Assembly (NCBI GenBank): GCA_013821605.1
Contig: JACDGP010000050.1
Span: 1 to 36,509 of the forward strand
DNA length: 36,509 bases
Origin: Herpetosiphonaceae bacterium
GTDB taxonomy: Bacteria; Chloroflexota; Chloroflexia; Chloroflexales; Kallotenuaceae
Direction: 5' to 3'
A program made the position numbers and the translations under genes. The notes under the pieces were generated by a model. That model was not told where the DNA came from. It did not search any database and saw only the letters and a program-made list of their open reading frames with translations. Positions 7,507 through 16,815 of the stretch are shown here, piece after piece (positions within the stretch are counted from its first letter, which is position 1; every line of letters starts with the position of its first letter).

Positions 7507-8494
7507 GGAGATATGCTCCTGGTCCCGGTCCATTAGTAATCGTGAATTGGACCTCTGGTAGGGCCTCTAGCCGTTGCGCGACTGCTGGCGCATCGGACAT
7601 CGCACATAATACATGTACATTGGCCCCTGCATCCATGGTCCAGTAGCTGAGGAAACCTTCCTTGCGCCAGTCATGGACCGCTTGCATGACCCGCAGTGTC
7701 CCCGGTCGCCAATAAAAGGTGGGCGGCTGCGCGGTCATCGCGACCACATGCAATGAAACGGCATCAGCCTCCGCGATCAGGCCCAGAGTAGCAAGCTCAT
7801 GTTCACGAATCGCCCTTAAACAGCCATTCACACGGGCCGGTACCTCTTGCAAGCGGACTTTGAAATAGGGACTCGTGACCGCCAAGCGGTGATTCTCGGC
7901 CGAGCCCACGCTTTTCGGTCCAGTGTCGACAATCGCGACGACATCGGCCAGCGCCCAATCGTTGGGCATCGCCACCGAGACTGCATAGGAGCCCGCGTCG
8001 GTTCCATCATTACGCCAATGGACGAAGCCGGGCGGAATCGAGCGACAGGCAGAGCCTGAACCCGACCGGCGAGTCAGAATCGATAGTTCATGTTCCCCAA
8101 GCTGTAGGCCGGCCGCGCCAGCCGCAGCCGTCGTTAGGGCCGCAAACGCTGAGGCAGAGGAGGCGATGCCAGCATCGGCCGGAAAGGTGTTAGCCGACTC
8201 AACGCGGGCCCATTCTTCAATACCCGCCCGCATCCGTACCCGATCGAGTTGCGCGACGACCCGTTCGTAGGCCTGCCCAGTAACCTCCTCCATCTCGCGG
8301 CCAAACCAGGCGATGCCTACTTCGTCGGCGGGCAGGCTTCCATCGAAGGCGACGGTCGTGGTGGTCGTGCAGTGATCGAGGTTCATCGAGACGGACTCAT
8401 TATAGGGCAGTGTTAAGGCCGAGTCTGCGACGCCCCAATACTTGACCACTGCGATGTTGGCGTGTGCCGTGGCCGTTGCGCGCTGATTTGCCAT
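7496..8494 (-). CDS. mvaD: Diphosphomevalonate (or phosphomevalonate) decarboxylase
   Basis: A GHMP-superfamily enzyme of 332 residues that decarboxylates a phosphorylated mevalonate with ATP on the way to isopentenyl (di)phosphate. Visible are HANIAVVKYWG (12-21), YNESVSM, the ATP loop ADAGIASSASAFAAL (107-121), SGSACRS with Arg151, and MDAGANV with the catalytic Asp288. The frame reaches an ATG at 8533, but the family N-terminus aligns with MANQRATATAHANI at 8494. Position 22, after KYWG, is Val, where canonical diphosphomevalonate decarboxylases often have Lys. In Roseiflexus a homologue acts on mevalonate 5-phosphate, paired with isopentenyl phosphate kinase, so the substrate here is open. 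It overlaps the mogA/moaB-like gene. Confidence 0.88.
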   Translation of the reverse strand: MANQRATATAHANIAVVKYWGVADSALTLPYNESVSMNLDHCTTTTTVAFDGSLPADEVGIAWFGREMEEVTGQAYERVVAQLDRVRMRAGIEEWARVESANTFPADAGIASSASAFAALTTAAAGAAGLQLGEHELSILTRRSGSGSACRSIPPGFVHWRNDGTDAGSYAVSVAMPNDWALADVVAIVDTGPKSVGSAENHRLAVTSPYFKVRLQEVPARVNGCLRAIREHELATLGLIAEADAVSLHVVAMTAQPPTFYWRPGTLRVMQAVHDWRKEGFLSYWTMDAGANVHVLCAMSDAPAVAQRLEALPEVQFTITNGPGPGAYLHAE

Positions 8495-8593
8495 GGAGTA
8501 GGTGATCCTTTCGTTGGCCCAATAGTACCGCATGCCTGACGTACGTATGCGGTGGGAGGTCGAAGGCTTGCGGGTGGTGCCGCGGTAGTGGAA

Positions 8594-9544
8594 TTAGTGC
8601 GGGGCCAACAGGGCTCGTTGAGCCGCGACCAACCTACGTAACTTGTCGACATCATCCTGGCAACAGTCGCGATCACCGACAGCGAGTTGATGTTTCAAAA
8701 ACGCCAACTCGGTGACGAGGTGGTGAAAGCGACGCTGGTGACGGTAGACCAGCCAGCCCCCATGGACTAAGGCACGGACTTCGGCGCGTAGACGAAGGGC
8801 CGGATTAAGCACATGGTGGAGATCGACGGAATCGAGCACATAGCCGTTGCATTCGTCGGGCAAGTGATGGAGCAACCAGCGCTGCTCTTCACGGCGAGCG
8901 AGGATCGCCACTACCAGGACCACTGCAACACCGCCGGTATCGAGCACCCAGGCCAAACCAAGTCCCCATAATCCATTTGCCACGGTCATGTTATGCAGGG
9001 CATGGAACAGAATTGCGAGGGCGAGCGCAAGTGGCAGGCTAGCATAGCCGACCCAGCGCCGCCGCTCCAGACGCACGAGCCCTAAGGCAATGCCGACGAT
9101 GCTCGTAAAAAAGGCGTGGTTGAAGCCGAACAGCACCGACCGTACGAGCCAGAGCGACAGAAGCTGGTTAGGATTGCTCCAAAAGTATAAAAGGTTCTCG
9201 CTCATGGCGAAGCCAAAGCCGACCAGGGCGCCATACATGATTCCGTCGATCACGTCGTTGAATTCACGATGTGCGAAGCGAAACAGCCCGACTAAGGCCA
9301 ACGCTTTGAGTGGCTCTTCAATCAAAGGTGCAATCAGTTGGTTCGGTGCATCCGGGCCAAGCACGTTTCTGGTGATCTGGCCGATGCCGAGCTCGGCACC
9401 TCCTGCCAAGAGTAGGGCGGGCAGGGCACCCCAGCCAAAGGCGGCCAGCAACAGCCACACCGGTTCCTTTTCGTAGCAGTCCAGCCGCCACAGGAGCCAA
9501 CTATAAAGCAGTGTTGGCACCGCCGCCAACAAGAGCGCGGTCAT
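8594..9544 (-). CDS. PrsW-type intramembrane metalloprotease
   Basis: 316 residues. An N-terminal block of about seven to eight hydrophobic segments (to about residue 215) precedes a soluble, charged tail of about 100 residues. The PrsW/abortive-infection (CAAX protease-like) motifs are present: IEEPLK with Glu76, Glu77 and Lys80, HREFNDVIDGIMYGALVGFG, SENLLYF with Glu116, and FNHAFFT with His143. In Bacillus, PrsW cleaves an anti-sigma factor; the substrate here is unknown, and no anti-sigma gene is nearby. The ATG has a poor ribosome site. It lies 18 bases after the DUF2270 gene and about 100 bases before the decarboxylase on the same strand. Confidence 0.85.
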   Translation of the reverse strand: MTALLLAAVPTLLYSWLLWRLDCYEKEPVWLLLAAFGWGALPALLLAGGAELGIGQITRNVLGPDAPNQLIAPLIEEPLKALALVGLFRFAHREFNDVIDGIMYGALVGFGFAMSENLLYFWSNPNQLLSLWLVRSVLFGFNHAFFTSIVGIALGLVRLERRRWVGYASLPLALALAILFHALHNMTVANGLWGLGLAWVLDTGGVAVVLVVAILARREEQRWLLHHLPDECNGYVLDSVDLHHVLNPALRLRAEVRALVHGGWLVYRHQRRFHHLVTELAFLKHQLAVGDRDCCQDDVDKLRRLVAAQRALLAPH

Positions 9545-9562
9545 GGGACGCGACTCGCGGTG

Positions 9563-10336
9563 CTAGTCTTCTTCGGGTGCATGACCGGTGCCGGACGCGA
9601 CATGGTCAAACTTGTCATTGTCGTAGTGCAGAAAGCCGGCAGTGCTTGCCAGGGGGTTGCTGAGTTGGCGTAGTATCGTGCTGCGGCTCAAGGTTTCGCT
9701 GCCTGCGCCAAGCAGCCTGGGAGTAATCATTATGAGCAGTATCAGATAGCTATAAAAGATAAAAACCAGGAAGATGATGGCGTTGCCACTGATTGGCCCC
9801 AAAGCTGCCCGTTGGCGCATAGTGGGGATGGCCGTGCCCCAAGTAGCGGCATGGGGATGGAGTAGGAGCTTCGTACACCACGTCAGCAGGAGAAAGCCGA
9901 AGATCGCCCAATAATTATGGCGCAGGCGGCGCCCCATCGCCTCCGTCCATGATATTTTGAAATGCGGATCGTTCAAATCATAATCAAGGAGCCTATGCCA
10001 TTGTTCATCCGGTCGGATGATATTCGAGCGCAAAATCGGCTCATAATACTCGATCTCCATGACCCGCACCCAGTTGCTCCATAGATCGTAATAGCGGAAG
10101 CGACGGGCCTCGATACATAAAAAGGCGAAGCCGAGAAACATGCCGAGCAGCGCCATAATATGGGAATGCTCGGGATCGGAAAGCAGAAAGGAAGCGATCG
10201 AACCACTTGAGATGACCGCCCAGTTGGTCGTGCTGTCGATGCGGCTGCGCCATGTGGTGGCAAGGTCCATCACACCACGGTAAAAGTGAACCATGATGTT
10301 GGGCGCGAGTGCTGAACTCTGATACTTGTTCTGCAT
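9563..10336 (-). CDS. DUF2270 integral membrane protein
   Basis: 257 residues. The N-terminal part, HFYRGVMDLATTWRSRID followed by TTNWAVISSG and FLCIEARRFRYYDLW, matches the DUF2270 family as I know it. About four membrane segments are visible: two early (about 40-75) and two later (about 145-160 and 185-210). The function of the family is unknown. AAAGAG lies about nine bases before the ATG. It lies between dedA (50 bases upstream) and the PrsW-like gene (18 bases downstream), so three membrane proteins are probably co-transcribed. The family call rests on memory of conserved motifs, not on a search. Confidence 0.75.
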   Translation of the reverse strand: MQNKYQSSALAPNIMVHFYRGVMDLATTWRSRIDSTTNWAVISSGSIASFLLSDPEHSHIMALLGMFLGFAFLCIEARRFRYYDLWSNWVRVMEIEYYEPILRSNIIRPDEQWHRLLDYDLNDPHFKISWTEAMGRRLRHNYWAIFGFLLLTWCTKLLLHPHAATWGTAIPTMRQRAALGPISGNAIIFLVFIFYSYLILLIMITPRLLGAGSETLSRSTILRQLSNPLASTAGFLHYDNDKFDHVASGTGHAPEED

Positions 10337-10385
10337 GGTGTTGAACTCTTTGCTGCGACTAGTGTACAGAACGCAACAAGCGACG

Positions 10386-11045
10386 TCAACTTGCTGCTTG
10401 ATAGCTATCTAATGGACCAGGAAAGGCTGCTTCGGCTGCCGCTTCTAGCCGTGCTTCGTTACTCCGCAGAAAAATGATGAGTCCGGCGGTGAAGATGATG
10501 GCAAGTATCGCCGCTAGCCAGCGAAAAGGTCCTTCCACGCGCTTCACGTTGTCGCCAAGCAGGTAGCCGCCGAGGCCGAAGAGCAGCGACCATACAATGC
10601 CACCGCCTGCATTCGCGAGCAGGAACTCCGGCCAGGGCATACGATTGGTACCTGCCAGAAACGCGGCGAGTGTCCGGAGCAGTGCGATAAAGCGGCCAAA
10701 GAAAACGACCTTGCTGCCATGCTGTTGAAATAAGTACCGGCCTACTTTGAGCTTCCGCTCATCCAAACGAATATACTTGCCATACCGTCGCAATAAGCGA
10801 TAACCCCCGGCATGACCAATCCAGTATCCTATATTATCGCCCAGAATGGCACCGGTAGCTGCTGCAGCAATGATGAGACCGATCGAAAGTTTATGGCTCG
10901 TACCGGCGTAAATCGCGGCGGCCACGAGCATCGTTTCGCCGGGAACCGGCACGCCGATGCTTTCGATGCCGACCAGTAACAGGACCGCCCAGTAGCCATA
11001 GGTCCCGAGTAAAGCGGTTAACTCTTGTGTGGTAAAGTGGAGCAT
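10386..11045 (-). CDS. DedA family membrane protein
   Basis: About 219 residues of the SNARE-associated/DedA fold, polytopic in the inner membrane; family members act in membrane homeostasis, and some are lipid flippases. Diagnostic motifs are IGVPVPGETMLVAAA, GAILGDNIGYWIGHAGG and FFGRFIALLRTLAAFLAGTNRMP; the Arg residues in FxGRF are the conserved functional ones. The frame starts at an ATG at 11066, but the ATG at 11045 follows GGAGGAGGACAGG and gives the normal N-terminus. It heads the same-strand run dedA, DUF2270, prsW-like, mvaD-like and mogA/moaB, and diverges from ligA. Confidence 0.9.
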   Translation of the reverse strand: MLHFTTQELTALLGTYGYWAVLLLVGIESIGVPVPGETMLVAAAIYAGTSHKLSIGLIIAAAATGAILGDNIGYWIGHAGGYRLLRRYGKYIRLDERKLKVGRYLFQQHGSKVVFFGRFIALLRTLAAFLAGTNRMPWPEFLLANAGGGIVWSLLFGLGGYLLGDNVKRVEGPFRWLAAILAIIFTAGLIIFLRSNEARLEAAAEAAFPGPLDSYQAAS

Positions 11046-11153
11046 CCGAATCCTGTCCTCCTCCATGGCCTAGCGAGTCTAAACTTGTGCTTCTGCCCTT
11101 GTACGAGCCACGTCTATAACATGAGCATAGATCGCGCCGGGCGCAAAACGTAG

Positions 11154-11189
11154 CACAGCCCGCTGCGTCTCGCCATGCAACGGGCTGTG
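11154..11189. repeat. Inverted repeat in the dedA-ligA divergent intergenic region
   Basis: A 13-bp stem with one mismatch (11154-11166 with 11177-11189) and a 10-base loop lies in the 258-base spacer between divergent dedA and ligA. It is not downstream of any gene, so it is not an obvious terminator. It could be an operator or a structured leader. Nothing else clear is in this spacer apart from a TATAAT at 11209-11214. Confidence 0.5.
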
Positions 11190-11208
11190 TAACGAAGGAG
11201 GATGCCTT

Positions 11209-11214
11209 TATAAT
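11209..11214 (+). promoter_or_regulatory. Possible -10 element for ligA
   Basis: A perfect TATAAT lies about 90 bases upstream of the ligA ATG. No recognisable -35 stands at 16-18 bases, so this is only a weak candidate. Confidence 0.25.
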
Positions 11215-11294
11215 AGCAGCACGCGCATTATTTGCCTATCCTTCCCCGGTCCTGCTTGGCTCGTTGCCTAGTACCCCAGTGGGAGGGACCTTAA

Positions 11295-13319
<2,025 letters not shown>

Positions 13320-13340
13320 GTAGCGGTGCAATCCATGCTA

Positions 13341-13358
13341 CACTACGCGCTCGTAGTG
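13341..13358 (+). repeat. Short hairpin between ligA and the ANTAR regulator
   Basis: A perfect 7-bp stem (CACTACG / CGTAGTG) with a 4-base loop, ten bases before the GGGAGGA ribosome site of the next gene. There is no T tract, so it is not a terminator. It could hold an operator or modulate translation. Confidence 0.4.
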
Positions 13359-13377
13359 ATGTATCAGGGAGGAATGA

Positions 13378-13962
13378 ATGGCAAGCCTACGGGTGCTGGT
13401 GGCTGAAGATGATCCATTGGTCGCGATCACGTTGACCGATCAAATTGCTGCGCTCGGTCATACAGTGGTCGCTGTGGCCAGTGATGGACAAGAAGCCATC
13501 GAAATGGCCGCCCGTGAGCAGCCCGATATTGCCGTGCTCGACATCAAAATGCCGAATGTCGATGGCATCACGGCAGCGGAAACGATCACGGCCAACCAAG
13601 ACATTCCTTTGTTGATGCTGACCGCCTATAATGACCGGCACCTTATTTTGCGGGCAGCGGAAGCCGGTGCGATGGCCTATCTGCTGAAGCCGGCCTCACA
13701 GGAAACGCTATCGGCACAGTTGAGTGTTGCGCTGGCACGTCATCGTGAGAAGCAAGCGTTGCAGCAAAAGGTGCATGATCTGGAAGAAACGCTGGCTGAA
13801 CGGTCGATCATTGATAAGGCGAAAGCGATTTTGATGGAGCGTGTGCAGCTAACGGAAGATGAGGCGTACAGTCGTATGCGGCAGCGCGCGCGGGAAAAAC
13901 GCATCAAAATGGTTGCTGTGGCTCAAACAATTATTGCTGCTGAGGAGTTCTTGACCGGCTAG
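13378..13962 (+). CDS. Response regulator with ANTAR RNA-binding output domain
   Basis: 194 residues: a receiver domain (about 3-120) with acidic pocket EDD (10-12), phospho-acceptor Asp55, Thr82 and Lys104, a short coiled-coil linker, then an ANTAR domain (about 135-190) with ERSIIDKAKAILMERVQLTEDEAY. ANTAR regulators bind paired hairpins in mRNA leaders and prevent transcription termination, so this protein probably controls RNA elongation. GGGAGGA just precedes the ATG at 13378; a second ATG at 13374 is out of frame. No partner kinase is adjacent; the soluble kinase at 3794-5866 is a possible but unproven partner. The transcript ends at the terminator 13991-14026. Confidence 0.94.
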   Translation: MASLRVLVAEDDPLVAITLTDQIAALGHTVVAVASDGQEAIEMAAREQPDIAVLDIKMPNVDGITAAETITANQDIPLLMLTAYNDRHLILRAAEAGAMAYLLKPASQETLSAQLSVALARHREKQALQQKVHDLEETLAERSIIDKAKAILMERVQLTEDEAYSRMRQRAREKRIKMVAVAQTIIAAEEFLTG

Positions 13963-13990
13963 GTAGGGATCTCCCTGGCTTCCTATAGTA

Positions 13991-14026
13991 GCCTCCCCAC
14001 TATCACGGGGAGGCTTCTTTTGTTTT
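13991..14026 (+). terminator. Intrinsic terminator after the ANTAR regulator
   Basis: A perfect 8-bp GC-rich stem GCCTCCCC / GGGGAGGC with an 8-base loop is followed directly by TTCTTTTGTTTT. This is a textbook Rho-independent terminator for the ligA-regulator transcript. Confidence 0.9.
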
Positions 14027-14042
14027 GTCATAATATGTACTA

Positions 14043-14071
14043 TTGACACATAAAGTGATTTAGTGTAAGAT
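14043..14071 (+). promoter_or_regulatory. Sigma-70-type promoter for the 98-residue gene and pncB
   Basis: A perfect TTGACA at 14043-14048 and TAAGAT at 14066-14071 are separated by exactly 17 bases. The promoter stands right after the preceding terminator and 32 bases before the ATG at 14103. It is the best promoter in the window. Confidence 0.8.
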
Positions 14072-14102
14072 AGACATATTGAACGGGTTGGAGGAAGCCG
14101 TG

Positions 14103-14399
14103 ATGCACGCAAGCCAAGATGATGACCTTCGAGTCATGGTTGAGGTAGTTCCTGTCAGGACAATACAGGCTGTGCAGCGCCGAGCAGATTGTGCCGTACA
14201 ATATCGCTATCTTGTTGGCCGTGCCGGCAGTTCCACAACGCTAGAGTACGTGGAATTACACCATGGTTTACTGAAGAGCTGTGAGCATATTTGCCGGAGC
14301 TTGTCTGCTTCATTCTTGTGGGTTGGGGCTTGGCTGACGAATACAGCTGATCTGCTGGCGGCGACGGATGAACGCCGTCGTCGTGCCGGCTACGAATAA
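14103..14399 (+). CDS. Unknown 98-residue protein upstream of pncB
   Basis: 98 residues, not recognised. GGAGGA stands eight bases before the ATG at 14103; the frame also allows a GTG directly before it and a TTG at 14079, which lies at the predicted transcription start and is therefore unlikely. The N-terminal half suggests beta strands (LRVMVEVVPV, VQYRYLVG, TLEYVELHH); the second half is helical with LSASFLWVGAWL and a basic end RRRR. Three Cys (30, 60, 64) are present. No signal peptide or clear membrane helix. It stands directly behind a strong promoter and 11 bases before pncB, so it is probably the first gene of that transcript. A link to NAD metabolism is only guilt by association. 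Confidence 0.7.
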   Translation: MHASQDDDLRVMVEVVPVRTIQAVQRRADCAVQYRYLVGRAGSSTTLEYVELHHGLLKSCEHICRSLSASFLWVGAWLTNTADLLAATDERRRRAGYE

Positions 14400-14410
14400 T
14401 AGAGAAGGCT

Positions 14411-15763
14411 ATGACGATTTTTGATCACCAACGGCTGGCTCCCGATGTCTTTAAGCTCGACGTAGAACGAATGCGGGCGGGATGGTATTCGGATCAGTAC
14501 TTCGCCAATATTATTGGCATGCTCACCGACCTTGCCCATCAGGGCTACCGCTTTGGCGGCACGTCGCCCTATCTTGACGATCTTGACATCGACCTGCAAA
14601 GCGTCGACATCGGCAACCTTGTAGTCGAGATGCAATGGTTTACCCGCCGTAAACCCTTTTCGGTCGTGGCCGGAGTTGACAAGGCGCTGGCGATGCTAGA
14701 AACGTGTACCGGCTACCTGGAAGACGGTGTCTTTCATTCGACCTGGGACCGATTGCAGGTTGAGGCCGTACAGGATGGGACGATCGTGCACTATGGTGGT
14801 GATCCCCGTCAGGTCGAGCCGGTGATCAAAGTGCGTGGCCGCTACCGTGATTTTGCCCTGGTTGAAACGCCCACCTTGGGTGCCTTAACGCGGGGCACAC
14901 GTGTGGCGACGAATGTGTATAACGTCCTGGTGGCGGCACATGGCAAATCGGTGCTGTTTTTCCCGGCCCGCTTTGACGCGCATGAGGTGCAAGCGGCGGA
15001 TGGCTATGCCTATAACATTGCGGTGCAACGCTTCAACCATGATTTTGCCCAGCAGACCGGCTCGTTTATCTCAACCGATGCTCAAGGTGACTGGTGGGGT
15101 GGTTTCGGCGGCGGGACGATCGCCCATGCAGCCATTGCGGCTTTCCTGGGCGATACCGCTGAGACCATGATGGCTTTTGCCGCCACCCGGCCGGTCGATG
15201 TATCGCGCATCGCGCTGGTCGATTTTCTGAACGATTGTGTGGGAACAACCCTTGACGTTATGGACAAAATGTTTGCACGCTACAAGGTGCTGATGGATGC
15301 CGGCTGTGAAGCAGAAGCGCAAAAATTTAAGCTCTTCGGCGTGCGACCGGACACTGGCGGCACGATGCGGGATGTGAGCGTGCCACCGATCGGTGCTAAA
15401 AAGGTCGATATGGGCGTTAACCCGCGCTTGTGCTTTTTCCTCCGCAGTGCAATCGATAGTGCTTGGCAACGCTGGAACCTTGAGGGCGATTGGCTGCAGC
15501 GTGGCCAGGAGTGGTGCCGTGATGTTAAGATCGTCGTGACCGGGGGCTTTAGCCCGGCGAAGATTCGTCGCTTTGAAGAGTTGAACGTGCCCGTCGATAT
15601 TTATGGTGTCGGTTCCTCGCTGTTCTCGAATAGTGATGCCGACGGTACCAATAATGATTTCACCGCTGATATTGTGCGCGTGCAGATCGAGGGCAGGTGG
15701 TACAACATGGCGAAGGTTGGCCGGCAGCCTTGCGGTAATCCGATGCTCGAACGTATTCAGTAG
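14411..15763 (+). CDS. pncB: Nicotinate phosphoribosyltransferase
   Basis: 450 residues. The enzyme makes nicotinate mononucleotide from nicotinate and PRPP with ATP in the Preiss-Handler route to NAD. Family marks include WYSDQYF near the N-terminus, PFSVVAGVDKALAMLETCTGY (split here at about 82-102), VETPTLGAL (151-159), GGFGGGTIAHA (about 230-240), LVDFLND, VRPDTGGTMRD (311-321) and the phosphate-binding TGGFSPAKI. AGAAGG stands before the ATG, 11 bases after the 98-residue gene. It shares the promoter at 14043. The pseudouridine synthase follows at once, and its reading frame opens before the pncB stop. Confidence 0.93.
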   Translation: MTIFDHQRLAPDVFKLDVERMRAGWYSDQYFANIIGMLTDLAHQGYRFGGTSPYLDDLDIDLQSVDIGNLVVEMQWFTRRKPFSVVAGVDKALAMLETCTGYLEDGVFHSTWDRLQVEAVQDGTIVHYGGDPRQVEPVIKVRGRYRDFALVETPTLGALTRGTRVATNVYNVLVAAHGKSVLFFPARFDAHEVQAADGYAYNIAVQRFNHDFAQQTGSFISTDAQGDWWGGFGGGTIAHAAIAAFLGDTAETMMAFAATRPVDVSRIALVDFLNDCVGTTLDVMDKMFARYKVLMDAGCEAEAQKFKLFGVRPDTGGTMRDVSVPPIGAKKVDMGVNPRLCFFLRSAIDSAWQRWNLEGDWLQRGQEWCRDVKIVVTGGFSPAKIRRFEELNVPVDIYGVGSSLFSNSDADGTNNDFTADIVRVQIEGRWYNMAKVGRQPCGNPMLERIQ

Positions 15764-15771
15764 GGGGCAAC

Positions 15772-16758
15772 ATAACGCACGAACAAGCTACTGCACCCTG
15801 CCGGCGCGCGCAGGTCGGAGCGGCGGCGGAGGGCCTGCCGCTGAGCATCGCTTGTCTGGCACTCGGGTTGGTCGAGCCGGAAGAGTTTCCGGTGAGGCTG
15901 GCGCATGGCGGGGTGTGGGTGGACCGTTGGCGTGCATCCGACGGCGCTATGCTGGTCACGGCTGGTACGGTTTTGACGATTCATCTCCCGCCCGGTGGCA
16001 GCTACCCCACGGTGGAGCTCGAAGCGCACGACATCCTGTACGAGGATGCCGCGCTGATCGTGCTGAACAAACCGCCGGGTTGGTATGTAACGATGACACC
16101 GTGGGACCTTGTGGGCAATGTCCGCGCGGCACTTGAGCGCTGGCTGCAACGACGCGATGGTGTGCTGCAGCCGGTGCATCTGGCTCACCAGCTTGACCGG
16201 GATACATCGGGGGTGTTGATCGCAACCAAGGATCCGCAGGCTAATGCAGGCTTGCAACGATCCTTTGCGACACATACTGTAAGCAAGCGCTATCTGTGCA
16301 TATGTGCGGGGCAGCCAGTGGAGGATAGCTGGACAACCGAAACCGGCCATGGGCGCGGCGCGCATGGCTTGTTTCGGGTCTACCCCTTGGAGCAGGTTGG
16401 GCAGCCGTTGCCGGTGGGCCATAACAGCATCAAATATATGGCGACTGACTTTCGTGTTGTGCGGCGGTTTGCTGGGACCGCCCTGCTTGAAGCCAGCCCG
16501 CGTACCGGCAGGACTCATCAGATCCGCTTGCATCTGCATGCGCTGGGCTATCCGATCTTAGGTGACGCTCGCTATGGCGGACCATTACAGCTTGGCGATC
16601 TCCCGCTCACTCATCACCTGCTGCACGCAGAGTATATCAGGCTACCTCATCCGCTGACACACCACGCACTTGAGGTGGCGGCTCCCCTGTCGCCCTTATT
16701 TACACGTGCATGGGAGGAGCTCGAACAAGCCGACGGCTCGATTATCACCCTAAGATAA
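15772..16758 (+). CDS. RluA-family pseudouridine synthase (start uncertain)
   Basis: This enzyme isomerises uridine to pseudouridine in rRNA or tRNA. The catalytic motif is HQLDRDTSGVL, with Asp as nucleophile; the usual HRLD Arg is Gln here. KRYLCICAG and RTGRTHQIRLHLHALGYPILGD complete the fold. The first normal start codon is TTG at 15868 (296 residues), but it has no ribosome site and would cut an S4-like N-terminal domain whose frame clearly continues upstream (LSIACLALGLVEPEEFPVRL, then GGVWVDRW). A start nearer 15772 (ATA, with a GGGGG tract just before it) would restore the domain, so I give that as the outer limit. A non-standard start, or a base error turning ATG to ATA, are both possible. 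Specific RNA target unknown. Confidence 0.85.
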   Translation: MTHEQATAPCRRAQVGAAAEGLPLSIACLALGLVEPEEFPVRLAHGGVWVDRWRASDGAMLVTAGTVLTIHLPPGGSYPTVELEAHDILYEDAALIVLNKPPGWYVTMTPWDLVGNVRAALERWLQRRDGVLQPVHLAHQLDRDTSGVLIATKDPQANAGLQRSFATHTVSKRYLCICAGQPVEDSWTTETGHGRGAHGLFRVYPLEQVGQPLPVGHNSIKYMATDFRVVRRFAGTALLEASPRTGRTHQIRLHLHALGYPILGDARYGGPLQLGDLPLTHHLLHAEYIRLPHPLTHHALEVAAPLSPLFTRAWEELEQADGSIITLR

Positions 16759-16760
16759 GT

Positions 16761-16790
16761 GCAGCGACGAGGATCGATCCTCATCGCTGC
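16761..16790. terminator. 30-base palindrome between convergent genes
   Basis: A 15-bp stem with one mismatch and essentially no loop lies three bases after the pseudouridine synthase stop and 25 bases before the stop of the FHA gene on the other strand. It probably works as a bidirectional terminator or as a barrier to read-through. T tracts are absent on both sides, so efficiency is uncertain. Confidence 0.6.
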
Positions 16791-16815
16791 GCTGACGTAC
16801 GTTGTGTGGTGGTGC

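Noticed and set aside
13341-13358. Hairpin considered as an ANTAR target
   Set aside because: ANTAR targets need two hairpins with six-base loops carrying A at position 1 and G at position 4. Only one hairpin with a four-base loop is present.
14411-15763. Inositol-1-phosphate synthase considered for this gene
   Set aside because: The motifs GGGTIAHA, VRPDTGGTMRD and TGGFSPAKI are those of nicotinate phosphoribosyltransferase.
15757-16539. Minus-strand open frame of about 260 codons
   Set aside because: Antisense to the pseudouridine synthase, which has clear catalytic motifs. The product has no family features.
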